Part shown: positions 7,838 to 16,271 of the stretch, piece by piece
Numbering within the stretch: the stretch's first letter is position 1
Layout: each line of letters starts with the position of its first letter
Source of the DNA: Syntrophomonas sp. DTU019
GTDB taxonomy: Bacteria; Bacillota; Syntrophomonadia; Syntrophomonadales; Syntrophomonadaceae
DNA: 64,000 nucleotides
Reading direction: 5' to 3'
NCBI GenBank assembly: GCA_913757435.1
Contig: CAJYDM010000001.1
Span: forward strand, 310,001 to 374,000
The notes under the pieces: generated by a model
Databases searched by the model: none
Seen by the model: only the letters and a program-made list of their open reading frames with translations
Told to the model about the DNA's origin: nothing
Made by a program: the position numbers and the translations under genes

Positions 7838-8347
7838 ATGTTTAAAGTCAATGATTATGTGGTTTACGGCATGACCGGAGTATGCCAGATTTCCGCTATC
7901 GGCAAAGACGAGTATGATAAGGATAATGACACCCAATACTACGTTTTGACTCCGGTTTTCAGCAGCAATATGACAATCCGGGTTCCGGTGAACAGTAAAA
8001 AGCTGCATATGCGGCCGGTGATGACCAAAAAGGAAGTGCTGGCCTTGATAGCGTCTATGCCCGAACAGGAGACCCTGTGGACAGATGACGACCGGCAGAG
8101 AGCCGCCAGTTTTCAGACAGCACTCCGGTCCGGAAAAAGCGAAGAGTGGATAAAACTCATCAAGACGCTGCACACCGAAAAAGAATACCGCTCATCAATT
8201 GGCAAGAAACTCACCAAGACAGATGAGGATCTGATGAATAATGCGGAACGGCAGCTAAACCAAGAATTTGCCATAGCCTTGGGCATTGACCCAGAAGAGG
8301 TGCTGGACTTCATCCTGGAACATGTACCGAAAAAAGTAGAGGCTTAA
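7838..8347 (+). CDS. CarD/CdnL-family transcription regulator
   Basis: A 169-residue protein with the N-terminal CarD/TRCF RNA-polymerase-interaction domain. FKVNDYVVYGMTGVCQISAI (residues 2-21) is the typical barrel start, and the helical C-terminal half is normal for CdnL proteins. These proteins bind the RNA polymerase beta subunit and stabilise open promoter complexes, often at rRNA and housekeeping promoters. AAAGGAGG precedes the ATG by about 8 nt. The hairpin with a T-run in its leader suggests transcription attenuation. Which promoters it controls cannot be told from this window. Confidence 0.85.
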   Translation: MFKVNDYVVYGMTGVCQISAIGKDEYDKDNDTQYYVLTPVFSSNMTIRVPVNSKKLHMRPVMTKKEVLALIASMPEQETLWTDDDRQRAASFQTALRSGKSEEWIKLIKTLHTEKEYRSSIGKKLTKTDEDLMNNAERQLNQEFAIALGIDPEEVLDFILEHVPKKVEA

Positions 8348-8517
8348 GACAACATAAGGGCAATCCTGATACAACTTATGGCTGCATTTGTAAAAGCCCG
8401 CAGTAACGTCAATCATGTCATTTGAGGTTATCGCTGACCCCTATGCTTCTATAGACAAGATCCTCCAATTGTTATTTTTATGCCATCTGAAGGATTTCCG
8501 CTGTGATTATTACAGCT

Positions 8518-8545
8518 ATTTAAGAGGCCGGAAGGCCTCTTAAAT
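8518..8545. terminator. bidirectional terminator
   Basis: A 12-bp perfect stem (ATTTAAGAGGCC with GGCCTCTTAAAT) with a GGAA loop lies between the convergent CarD-like and FNR-like genes. The A/T-rich outer stem gives a short U-tract in either direction. Confidence 0.75.
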
Positions 8546-8561
8546 AATGCCTAACGATTGA

Positions 8562-9251
8562 CTAGACCAGGAGCAGACCATCTAAATTAAGAACTTCGAT
8601 CTTTCGGTGCGGTTTTTGCCTGATATATCCCGCTTCTTCAAACTCCGTTAATTTGCGGCTGATTGTTTCGGGAGTTGTCCCCAGGAAAGAAGCCAAGTCC
8701 CTTTTACGCATCGGCAATACAAACTCCAGCGGTGATTCTTCGCCGTCGAGACACTCAGCTATGAAAAGGGCCAGTCTGGTTTCGACCTTCTGAGTAGAAA
8801 CCCTGGTGGTTTGTGTCTCCGCTTTTTCCAGCCGACGTGAAAATTCCGCTAGGAACTTCAAAGAGATGGAAGGGAATTTCAAAAGAAATTTCTGTAAATT
8901 CGTGCGCGTAATCAGGCATACTTCGGTGTTCTCCACCGCTTCTGCATAAGCTTCATGAACAGACTCACTGAATAAGGCCAGTTCCCCCGTAAAATCCCCG
9001 GGACCCAAAAAACGCACTAATTGTTCCTTACCTGTTTCAGATAAACGATAAATCCTTATTTTCCCTCTCCTGACAATATAGAGCGAGTCTGATTGATCTC
9101 CAGCCCGATAGATGATCTCGCCCTTTCTGTATGACTCTGACTGAATCGCAGCTGCTATTTCAGCCATTTGCCAATCTTCGAGATGATTAAATATCGGCAC
9201 CAAATATACACATGACCGGTGTTCTTCAAAATCACACTCATGTTGGCTCAT
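8562..9251 (-). CDS. Crp/Fnr-family regulator with FNR-type recognition helix
   Basis: A 229-residue cAMP-receptor-like regulator. Residues about 20-130 form the cyclic-nucleotide-binding-type barrel (GDFTGELALFS), followed by the dimerisation helix and a winged HTH with recognition helix TTPETISRKL. That helix has the E..SR pattern used by FNR to read TTGAT half-sites. N-terminal cysteines at positions 6 and 14 could contribute to redox sensing, but the classical four-Cys [4Fe-4S] set is not complete here. The gene is 20 bp downstream of the P-type ATPase gene, so it is probably the last gene of that operon. Two boxes matching TTGAY-N4-ATCAA lie upstream of the operon and of scdA, which suggests autoregulation. 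Confidence 0.9.
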   Translation of the reverse strand: MSQHECDFEEHRSCVYLVPIFNHLEDWQMAEIAAAIQSESYRKGEIIYRAGDQSDSLYIVRRGKIRIYRLSETGKEQLVRFLGPGDFTGELALFSESVHEAYAEAVENTEVCLITRTNLQKFLLKFPSISLKFLAEFSRRLEKAETQTTRVSTQKVETRLALFIAECLDGEESPLEFVLPMRKRDLASFLGTTPETISRKLTEFEEAGYIRQKPHRKIEVLNLDGLLLV

Positions 9252-9271
9252 TTCAAATCTCCTGTCCCGCT

Positions 9272-11158
9272 TTATCCCAATCCGCTTGCTGCACGGTTTT
9301 TACTATTGAACCCGATCAATCTCATCGCATTCAGTATCACGATCAAAATACTGGCTTCATGGATAAACATCCCCGATGCCAAATGAACATAGTCCGATAA
9401 TACCCCAACCAAAAGGACAATGACAATGGCGACTGCAAAAAAGGTGTTCTGCTTCATGTTGCGGACCGTTGCCTTGGCAAGAGCGTAGGCATGAGAGAAC
9501 TGCATTAGCTTATCCGCCATAAGAACCACATCCGCTGTTTCCATGGACACATCTGTACCGCCTTCACCCATTGCCAGGCCTATATCCGCTGTTGCAATAG
9601 CCGGTGCATCATTGATCCCATCACCTGCCATTGCCACTACATGTCCGGCAGCTTTCAACTTTTTCACAAACTCCACTTTATTTTCTGGTAGTAATTCTGC
9701 TTGAAATTCATCTAACCCGAGCACATTGGCAACTAATTCAGCCGTGTGCCTATTGTCCCCGGTCAGCATAACCATTTTCTTGATACCATTCTGTCTCAAT
9801 TCCGTCAAAGCTCTATGAGCATCTTCACGAATCTCATCAGCTATAGAGAAGACCCCGGCAACATGGCCATCTACCGCCGCAAATATTGCTGTGTTGCCTG
9901 CTTTTTCACGCTTGAGGGCATAATTTGAGACCTCATCGCTAACTTGGATATTTTCAGCATCCATTAGCTTACGATTACCAATCGCTAGAACATAACCGTC
10001 AACTTGAGCCCTAATTCCATTGCCTTTAATAACTTCACCGTTCAATATTTCTCCTTCCAGGCTTAAATTTTTCTTATTGGCTTCCTTGACAATCGTTTGC
10101 CCCAGATGATGCTCCGAAATGGTTTCGGCTCTTGCCACCAATTTAAGCAATTCCTCGCTCCCCAGATTATTGAAGGTCTTGATATCTGTTACCTCTGGCT
10201 TTCCTTTCGTTAAGGTACCGGTTTTATCAAACACAATCGTATTAACCTTAGATAAACGATCCATCACTTCTCCACCTTTGAGAAGGACACCGTTTTTAGC
10301 ACCATTTCCGATTCCGGCCACAGTAGATACCGGTGCCCCGATGACTAGGGCACCAGGACAAGCAACAACCAGGAAGGTAATTGACAAATGAAGATTACGG
10401 GTAAGAGCAAACACAATTATGGATAAGACAACTACAGCCGGTGTATAGTAATTAGCAAACTTATCCAAGAATTTCTGAGTCTTTGATTTAGATTCTTGGG
10501 CTTCTTCGACAAGCTCGATTATTTTGGCAAAAGTAGTGTCATCCCCAACCTTTTCAGCGATAATTTCTATATAGCCGTTATCCACAATTGTGCCGCTATA
10601 AACCTTATCATCCGGTCCTTTTGAGGCCGGCACAGATTCACCTGTAATAGCCGCTTCATTTAATGTCGCTTTACCAGAAACGATACTGCCATCTACAGGC
10701 ACCTTGCCGCCAGAGCGGATAATGATCCGATCACCTTTCACAACTTCATCCACAGGTATGGTAAAATTTCCCCCTTCACGGATGACATCTGCTTCCTGTG
10801 GTGCCATATCCACAAGTGCTTTTAATGATGAACGGGTTTTTTCCAGCGTATGCGCTTCCAAGTAAGCGCCAAACAAAAACAAGAAGGTAACAATTGAAGA
10901 TTCGGTATATTCTTGAATATACAGCGCGCCAAGGACGGCGATGGTCACCAATAATTCTATACTAAAGGCGTTCATGCGCAACGCTTGGAAAGCCCTAATG
11001 GCGATAGGTATAATGGCGATTATGGTCGCCGTGAGCAGAGCCGGGTCCTTATAGCTTTCATATCCTACCAAAGGAAAAAGAAAACCAGAGACGATTAGTA
11101 TCCCGGAAATGGCCATAAGCTGATTTTTTAATTTATTAATATACTTAACCATCTTCAT
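9272..11158 (-). CDS. heavy-metal P1B-type ATPase with CPG membrane motif
   Basis: A 628-residue metal-exporting ATPase. The actuator loop has TGES (residue ~173), the metal-site helix has CPG at 267-269 in place of the usual CPC, the phosphorylated aspartate is D311 in DKTGT, and the hinge motif is GDGINDAP. No N-terminal HMA domain is present; the overlapping upstream gene encodes one separately, as if the domain had been split off. The C-terminal helix contains NAMRL, as in Zn/Cd/Pb-type pumps. Its position in an FNR-linked cluster with an iron-sulfur repair gene suggests a role in metal homeostasis during redox or nitrosative stress. The metal is not certain. Confidence 0.9.
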   Translation of the reverse strand: MKMVKYINKLKNQLMAISGILIVSGFLFPLVGYESYKDPALLTATIIAIIPIAIRAFQALRMNAFSIELLVTIAVLGALYIQEYTESSIVTFLFLFGAYLEAHTLEKTRSSLKALVDMAPQEADVIREGGNFTIPVDEVVKGDRIIIRSGGKVPVDGSIVSGKATLNEAAITGESVPASKGPDDKVYSGTIVDNGYIEIIAEKVGDDTTFAKIIELVEEAQESKSKTQKFLDKFANYYTPAVVVLSIIVFALTRNLHLSITFLVVACPGALVIGAPVSTVAGIGNGAKNGVLLKGGEVMDRLSKVNTIVFDKTGTLTKGKPEVTDIKTFNNLGSEELLKLVARAETISEHHLGQTIVKEANKKNLSLEGEILNGEVIKGNGIRAQVDGYVLAIGNRKLMDAENIQVSDEVSNYALKREKAGNTAIFAAVDGHVAGVFSIADEIREDAHRALTELRQNGIKKMVMLTGDNRHTAELVANVLGLDEFQAELLPENKVEFVKKLKAAGHVVAMAGDGINDAPAIATADIGLAMGEGGTDVSMETADVVLMADKLMQFSHAYALAKATVRNMKQNTFFAVAIVIVLLVGVLSDYVHLASGMFIHEASILIVILNAMRLIGFNSKNRAASGLG

Positions 11159-11385
11159 ATCTCCTCGTTTAGCTTTTTAAGCTTTACAGTGTGACCCCAG
11201 CTTAGAATCAGACCCTCTATATGCTCCGCATTTATCTTGGTCTCATCGAATTCCGCCCGAATCCTGCCCAGCCTCGGAAAAACCTGCACGGCCATGACAC
11301 CACCCGCTTGTGATAATTTAGCTTCAATCTGTTTAACACAACCGGGACAGTTCAGCGGTGTTATCTGAAACAAGGCTTTGCTCAC
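11155..11385 (-). CDS. stand-alone HMA metal-binding protein (CPGC motif)
   Basis: A 76-residue heavy-metal-associated domain protein with the ferredoxin-like fold pattern and metal motif NCPGC near residue 13. It would bind a soft metal ion and deliver it to the P-type ATPase or regulate the pump. The stop codon overlaps the ATPase start by 4 bp (ATGA), so the two are translationally coupled. The ATPase itself lacks an HMA domain, and this protein supplies it in trans. The promoter upstream carries an FNR-type box. Confidence 0.85.
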   Translation of the reverse strand: MSKALFQITPLNCPGCVKQIEAKLSQAGGVMAVQVFPRLGRIRAEFDETKINAEHIEGLILSWGHTVKLKKLNEEI

Positions 11386-11421
11386 CTATACTCCTCCCTC
11401 TCGTTTCCTCTTGCTGCACTA

Positions 11422-11463
11422 ATCATATTTCAAATCAGAGCATAAGCCATTGATCATAATCAA
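11422..11463 (-). promoter_or_regulatory. FNR-type box and -10 element of the metal-ATPase operon
   Basis: TTGATCATAATCAA (11450-11463) is a perfect TTGAT-N4-ATCAA FNR box. On the minus strand a TATGAT -10 element lies at 11427-11422, giving a start site near 11415. The box centre is then about 41.5 bp upstream, the class II activator position. It controls the HMA-ATPase-regulator operon. Confidence 0.8.
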
Positions 11464-11612
11464 GATTTCATTATAAAAACTTGACTCGCTGATGTCCCTT
11501 CAAGCGCACCAACGAGCCTTGGTTTTTCTATGCCTGTCACTCTTAAAACCCTATACTTATGATAGTATAAAACAAGCCAGGGTCTCATTTTGGACCATGG
11601 CGAATAGATAAA

Positions 11613-11834
11613 TCAAGAGCCTTTTGAGGCTATTACTGAATAACCTAAGTTTTCAATGGTAAGTTTCAATTTGTCGGCACTGGTTTGGGTATCATCAAAT
11701 TCCGTTTTCACCTTACTTGAGTTGAATAATACTTTTACCGTATCGACCCCTTTGGCCTTGGTCAATGTGGATTCGATTTTTTTAACACAGGTCGGACAGG
11801 TCAATGGCTCTAATTGAAATTCTGCTTTGGCCAT
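11613..11834 (-). CDS. second HMA metal-binding protein (CPTC motif)
   Basis: A 73-residue heavy-metal-associated protein with metal motif TCPTC near residue 13, paralogous to the HMA protein downstream. Together the two give the cluster two different small metal carriers for one pump. The start is preceded by a GGAG-type site. It is separated from the next gene by 227 bp that contain the FNR-type promoter, so it may have its own transcript. The metal bound is unknown. Confidence 0.8.
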   Translation of the reverse strand: MAKAEFQLEPLTCPTCVKKIESTLTKAKGVDTVKVLFNSSKVKTEFDDTQTSADKLKLTIENLGYSVIASKGS

Positions 11835-11967
11835 ACTGGGTTTTCACTCCTTCCATTTGATTTTCCTCAGATCCAGCGGTGTTCACTAATTGGTCAAAAT
11901 ATTCTATACTTATGACGATCTTCAGTTATTCTTCGCATTCATTACTGTACTGATTCTCATGGCGATA

Positions 11968-12663
11968 TTAGTAACGTTTGAATAGAACACTATTTTCTTT
12001 AGCGATATGAAGGAACACATCATCGGCTAACTCATGAAGCTTCTGATAAACCGTCTTAACTGTAGCACACGCATACTCTGGCGGCGTGAAATGGTCGGTT
12101 TCCTTGATCATACGCTTAATAATCCTTCCAGCACCATCGTGCTCACCTTCTAATTCGTTAATAAGTGATCGTATGGCTGCTAGATCTTCAGGTGTTTTAT
12201 CTCCCTTTAGCATTGCCGGGAAAAGTTCCTGCTCCTCTTTTGCAAAATGTTCCTCCAGTTCCAGCTTCAGTTCACTGAAGCTCCGATGCACCTTGAGCAT
12301 TAAGTCCTTGCCATGCTCATAATGGACCAGCAAAATCAAATTGACGAGCTTATCAAGCTCCTTCCATAAGGCACGTTCTGACAGATGATGAGTATCCAGG
12401 ATGAGGTCAATCAGTTCCTCATCAGACAATTCAGACACAGGCAGTTCCCGATTTGGTCTCGCTAAATAATCACTGTATGCGTTCTGTACCTCAGTGATGA
12501 AATCTGGGGTAAGGCCTGCTTCTATTATAGCTGACTCAAGGGAGCGATCCCCTTGGCAGCAGTAGTCAATTTGCAGTTCATTTAAGCGTGAAGTAATGGC
12601 GGGAAAAAAAGTTACAAGTTCGCCCAACTCGGTTTGGCCGTTAATTGTAATGGTTTGCCTCAT
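11968..12663 (-). CDS. scdA: iron-sulfur cluster repair di-iron protein (RIC/ScdA)
   Basis: A 231-residue RIC-family protein. The N-terminal ScdA_N domain has the typical LGELVTFFPAITSRLNEL region and the YCCQGD cysteine pair. The C-terminal half is a hemerythrin-like four-helix bundle with the expected His and Glu residues (LLVHYEHGKDL, ELEEHFAKEEQELFP, EGEHDGAG, DVFLHIAKEN) for a di-iron site. The family repairs iron-sulfur clusters damaged by nitric oxide or oxidants. GGAGGGAG precedes the ATG. An FNR-like box lies 72 bp upstream, matching known nitrosative or anoxic control of this family. Confidence 0.92.
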   Translation of the reverse strand: MRQTITINGQTELGELVTFFPAITSRLNELQIDYCCQGDRSLESAIIEAGLTPDFITEVQNAYSDYLARPNRELPVSELSDEELIDLILDTHHLSERALWKELDKLVNLILLVHYEHGKDLMLKVHRSFSELKLELEEHFAKEEQELFPAMLKGDKTPEDLAAIRSLINELEGEHDGAGRIIKRMIKETDHFTPPEYACATVKTVYQKLHELADDVFLHIAKENSVLFKRY

Positions 12664-12707
12664 TATACTCCCTCCTCCGCATCTGTTTTTCGTCTATCGA
12701 TACTCCT

Positions 12708-12748
12708 ATTCTAATTCATATCACAGAAAAAACCTTGACTATTATCAA
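12708..12748 (-). promoter_or_regulatory. FNR-type box and -10 element of scdA
   Basis: TTGACTATTATCAA (12735-12748) fits TTGAY-N4-ATCAA. On the minus strand a TAGAAT -10 box lies at 12713-12708, so the box centre falls about 41 bp before the predicted start site. This is the same geometry as at the metal-ATPase operon. Confidence 0.72.
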
Positions 12749-13075
12749 TTTTCCCAATTAAGGCCTCTCCAGTATTATTAGAGCCTTATTACCTACCCTT
12801 AATTACTATGAACCGGTACTAATGTATGATAGCTTGGGAGTAAATCCAGCTTTCTTAAATCATAGTCCAGGGGTATTCGAGTGCTGTATCGGCATTTACG
12901 CGTTCTCCGCCGAAACCCGTGATAAAAGAGCGCAGAAAGAAACCGAAATGAGAGGCCTAATCAATTTCGGTAAATAAAGCCCTTGACGCATTCATTAATT
13001 TAGGCAGTAAAATGTCTAAAGGTCAGCTATATTGGGCCTGTTTTAAGTTTTATCCGGACTGCGGCTTAGCCATAC
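12749..13075. other. intergenic region with hairpin, no gene
   Basis: About 330 bases between the scdA promoter and the end of the response-regulator operon. The only clear structure is ACCGAAAT (12942-12949) pairing with ATTTCGGT (12964-12971). On the minus strand it is followed by TTTCTTTC and may end the upstream two-component operon. Confidence 0.45.
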
Positions 13076-13732
13076 CTACTGCGAACCTATCAAGTTCTGT
13101 GCTCTTATCCAGTAACCGGCAGCCTCGGTGCGGTTAGAGACATTCAGTTTCTTGAATATGCTGCTGACATAGTTGCGCACCGTCTTTTCAGATATGCCCA
13201 TAACTTCAGCGATCTCACAGTTGGATTTACCCTGACTCAGTATTTCTATTATGGCTTTCTCTTTGCAGCTTAAATTACTTCCTTCGGCGGCAAGTTCACT
13301 ATCATTGCCGGAAATATTGTTAAAAACACCTTCGGTTACGGTAACATCCAGAACGCAATCGCCTTCATGAACCCGAATAATGTTTTTTATCAGATCAAGG
13401 CTGTCGATGTTTTTTAGCAAATAGCCATCCGCACCTGCCCGGATGGTTTCTATGACCATCTGGTTTTGCCTGAACGCCGTTAGAATAACGACTTTGATAT
13501 TGGGAAAGCGCCGTTTAATAGCCAGACATCCATTAACGCCGTCACCGTCCGGCAGCCTGAAATCAAGCAGTATCACGTCGGGATCCGTGTCTTGCAAAAT
13601 ATCGATTGCTTCCTGAAGGCTGCTGGCCTCTCCGCAAACTGAAATTCGGGAATCTGACTCCAAGATCAGTCTTAACCCGTCTCTGACTATATTGTGGTCA
13701 TCTATTAAAAACACCTTGATGCTCTGGCTCAT
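13076..13732 (-). CDS. NarL/LuxR-family response regulator
   Basis: A 218-residue two-component response regulator. The receiver domain has the acidic pair DDH near residue 11 and the phospho-acceptor D57 in LLDFRLPDGDG. The C-terminal LuxR-type HTH contains EIAEVMGISEKTVRNYVSSI. Its start overlaps the sensor kinase stop by 4 bp, so the pair is co-translated. The operon begins with apbE and also encodes the NusG_II and EcfT-like proteins, so it most likely controls the flavin/electron-transfer genes. Candidate binding repeats lie in the divergent promoter region. Confidence 0.93.
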   Translation of the reverse strand: MSQSIKVFLIDDHNIVRDGLRLILESDSRISVCGEASSLQEAIDILQDTDPDVILLDFRLPDGDGVNGCLAIKRRFPNIKVVILTAFRQNQMVIETIRAGADGYLLKNIDSLDLIKNIIRVHEGDCVLDVTVTEGVFNNISGNDSELAAEGSNLSCKEKAIIEILSQGKSNCEIAEVMGISEKTVRNYVSSIFKKLNVSNRTEAAGYWIRAQNLIGSQ

Positions 13733-15093
13733 GATACTGTTTCCTCCCAGGGTATTCTCAGTTCTATGCGAGTGCCTTTGAGCAGGGATTCAATTTGGAA
13801 AAACCCATTCGCCCTTTGAGCTCTTTCTTTCATAGAACGGATGCCGAAATGCTGTTTCAAGTTCAGGTCTTGATGGGAAATGCCTTTCCCATTATCAATG
13901 ATGGTGACATAAATAAAATCCGGGCTTCCTTCAAGCAATATTTCAGCATGATTCGCTTTAGAATGCTTGATTATATTGGTTACCGCTTCCTGGACAATAT
14001 AATAGATTTGGGTAGTCTTCTCCGGTAATATATTGCCGCTTAGATAAGGTGAGATCTTCCACTGCAGGGTTATTGTTATTTTCTGACTGTTGTTATATTT
14101 GTTAACCAGTTCCTCCAGGCTGTCTTTTAATTTGGTCAATTCGATCTCATCCAAAGCATTGACGGAAATAAACGCTCTGGTCTTGTTAATAGCTGTGGTG
14201 AGGTTTGACTTCACCTCTGCCAATACGTTCATTTGCAGAGCCTGATCGGGGCATTTGGATACATACTCAAGTTTTAGGCCAGTGGCATACAATTCCTGAA
14301 TAATGCTGTCATGTATCTCCAAACCCAATCTACCTCTCTCTTCCGCCGCTATCCTCATTTTTTCCAATTGGTACAGCCTTTCCTCCTGCTCCCAGCTAAA
14401 GGTGTCGATTACCTTGATAAGCAGAAGTACAATGATAAATCCAACTATGGCCTTAAAGGCAAGGGTCATATAGGAGAAATATTCTGGCACAAACAGGGTT
14501 TTTGAACTGAGCAAACCTTCTACAAAACCATACGCCAGTAAGACCAGGGCCAAATTCTGATACCTTCTCGATATTTCCACAGATTTGGCCTTAATCAAGC
14601 GGGCATTGAAATAAAGGGCTGCAGAACCTACAACACATGCGGGGATAGCCAGGAGGTATCGTACAGCAACCGTATTATACAGCTTGTTGGTCATATGAAA
14701 CTGAGTTCCATAGATAGTTATGAACAAATCGAAAAATAACAGATACAGCAAAAAACCAACCAGAGGCACCCGCAGTAAAATATTTTTGTATTTGTTTCGG
14801 ACCGGCAGCAACTCCAAGCCAAAATGCAACAAAAAAGCGAAGGATAAGGCCTTTAATATGAGATTAGCGTAATACACCTCAGTATGCAGGTAGGGATGGC
14901 ACAACTCCAGTTTGATTATCATGGTGACCCATTCACTGATACCGTGAGCTATTCCGAAAAAACCCAGATATTTCAATGACTTGATCAGGGGAACATTCAT
15001 TATTTTGGCATCTCTTTGTATCAGGGCAAAGATACCCATAATTATCATGGAGAATCCATACACAAGATATAGCATGAATTGAGTTATGGTCAT
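13729..15093 (-). CDS. membrane sensor histidine kinase (HisKA_3/NarX class)
   Basis: A 454-residue kinase. The N-terminal ~230 residues hold about seven hydrophobic segments, a membrane sensor domain without a recognised ligand fold. The HisKA_3 helix has the phospho-acceptor H261 in LEIHDSIIQELYATG. The ATPase domain has the N-box EAVTNIIKHSKA, the G-box DNGKGI and GIRSMKERA. It pairs with the NarL-type regulator whose gene overlaps its end, and its own start overlaps the EcfT-like gene. A membrane-embedded sensor next to quinone-linked redox genes could sense quinone state, but this is inference. Confidence 0.93.
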   Translation of the reverse strand: MTITQFMLYLVYGFSMIIMGIFALIQRDAKIMNVPLIKSLKYLGFFGIAHGISEWVTMIIKLELCHPYLHTEVYYANLILKALSFAFLLHFGLELLPVRNKYKNILLRVPLVGFLLYLLFFDLFITIYGTQFHMTNKLYNTVAVRYLLAIPACVVGSAALYFNARLIKAKSVEISRRYQNLALVLLAYGFVEGLLSSKTLFVPEYFSYMTLAFKAIVGFIIVLLLIKVIDTFSWEQEERLYQLEKMRIAAEERGRLGLEIHDSIIQELYATGLKLEYVSKCPDQALQMNVLAEVKSNLTTAINKTRAFISVNALDEIELTKLKDSLEELVNKYNNSQKITITLQWKISPYLSGNILPEKTTQIYYIVQEAVTNIIKHSKANHAEILLEGSPDFIYVTIIDNGKGISHQDLNLKQHFGIRSMKERAQRANGFFQIESLLKGTRIELRIPWEETVS

Positions 15094-15863
15094 ATGATAA
15101 ATCCATTCCCTTTTTCGATCATATAGAGCATAGTCATCAGTGCAGAGAGGCTGAGAACAGCCATCCCCTCAAGCCTGGTCATTCTGAAACTATAATCGAA
15201 TATATCCTCGGCGTTTACTTTTTCCACCAACGCTTCAATGCTGTCCAGCTTCTGAAATGACTCAACTAGTGAGGCTACAATAAGCTGTGATATTCCATTG
15301 AACTTGGCCTTGATTTTTTGCTGCTTTCCCCCCACCACCGCCCGGGCGTGGTCCAGAAAGCGAGTTTTCATATCCTCCCCGCTGCCTTTCAAGTCCATTA
15401 CAATGCACATAACAACCTTGAGGTAATCCTGAACCGGAACTTTCAATAGCTTCAAAGGCCATAATAGCTTATCCAGCAAACCCAGAAAAGTCGGCATGGG
15501 GGTGGTATAAATATAGAGCATGCTCACATACCAAATGATCAACAACCTAAATAATCTCAGAATTAACTCAGTAGTGTGCTGCTTGCTAACAAAGGCCGGA
15601 TCATTCGTCAGATAATAAAGCAATAGATTTATTGAAATACCGAAAAGATACGGGATCAATACAATAATGCAATAGGATGCGGCACTGAGCAATAAAGCGC
15701 GATATTGGACCCTCAACGCCATGGATATAAACAGCAAATAAACCACAAACAGCCCATAACTGATCTGCTTCTCGACATAAAACGGCAGCGCGGCCACTAC
15801 TATGGCCAGGAGGAATTTGATAGATCCATCCATTTCAGCGCAGTTACCTAATGCTCTGTTCAT
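15090..15863 (-). CDS. EcfT/CbiQ-like transmembrane protein
   Basis: A 257-residue membrane protein of the CbiQ/EcfT type. Five or six hydrophobic segments surround a cytoplasmic region with FLDHARAVVGGKQQKIKAKF, which resembles the coupling helices of energy-coupling-factor transporters. No ATPase genes are nearby, so it is not a complete ECF transporter. In other Firmicutes EcfT-like proteins occur with Gx/RibU-like proteins and ApbE in flavin-based extracellular electron-transfer loci, where they may help flavin export or membrane redox transfer. AAAGGA lies 7 nt before the ATG, and the 3' end overlaps the kinase gene. Confidence 0.75.
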   Translation of the reverse strand: MNRALGNCAEMDGSIKFLLAIVVAALPFYVEKQISYGLFVVYLLFISMALRVQYRALLLSAASYCIIVLIPYLFGISINLLLYYLTNDPAFVSKQHTTELILRLFRLLIIWYVSMLYIYTTPMPTFLGLLDKLLWPLKLLKVPVQDYLKVVMCIVMDLKGSGEDMKTRFLDHARAVVGGKQQKIKAKFNGISQLIVASLVESFQKLDSIEALVEKVNAEDIFDYSFRMTRLEGMAVLSLSALMTMLYMIEKGNGFII

Positions 15864-15873
15864 AGCTGATCCT

Positions 15874-16248
15874 TTAGTCCTTTAATATCCTGACAATAGT
15901 TCTGCTGGGCATGCAAATAGCCTGTTCACCAGGTTGAGTCAAGGTGCCGGTTTTGACACAAATCTTATCAGGGCAGTCAGCCTCTTTAAATCTTATTGAC
16001 CCCTTTTCAGCCACAATAGTCACCTCAATGCCGTCATCGAGAGTAATATACTGCGGGGCTTGCACCGTACTGAGGTCCAATTCCGCCACTTTGCTGCCAT
16101 TGCGGGTAACAACGGCTATAGATCGGTCATCAGGCTCGCCCTGGGCTGTTCCCGAGTTAAAGTAGAAACCGAGTGATGCCAGCACAAGTAATAGTCCCAA
16201 GGTAAATACAATAAGGTCGCCCATTTTCAATCTCTTGATTTTGTCCAT
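15874..16248 (-). CDS. NusG_II-domain exported protein
   Basis: A 124-residue protein with an N-terminal membrane anchor (GDLIVFTLGLLLVLASLGFY) and a single extracytosolic NusG domain II-like beta domain. It contains ADCPDKICVKTG and GEQAICMPSRTIVRI, including the conserved Cys residues of the family. Such proteins are repeatedly found with apbE and EcfT/Gx genes. Their biochemical role is not settled; a redox or flavin-transfer role is proposed from context. It lies 23 bp downstream of apbE and 10 bp upstream of the EcfT-like gene, in one operon. Confidence 0.85.
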   Translation of the reverse strand: MDKIKRLKMGDLIVFTLGLLLVLASLGFYFNSGTAQGEPDDRSIAVVTRNGSKVAELDLSTVQAPQYITLDDGIEVTIVAEKGSIRFKEADCPDKICVKTGTLTQPGEQAICMPSRTIVRILKD

Positions 16249-16271
16249 GTCTAATACCCCGCCTAAATCGG

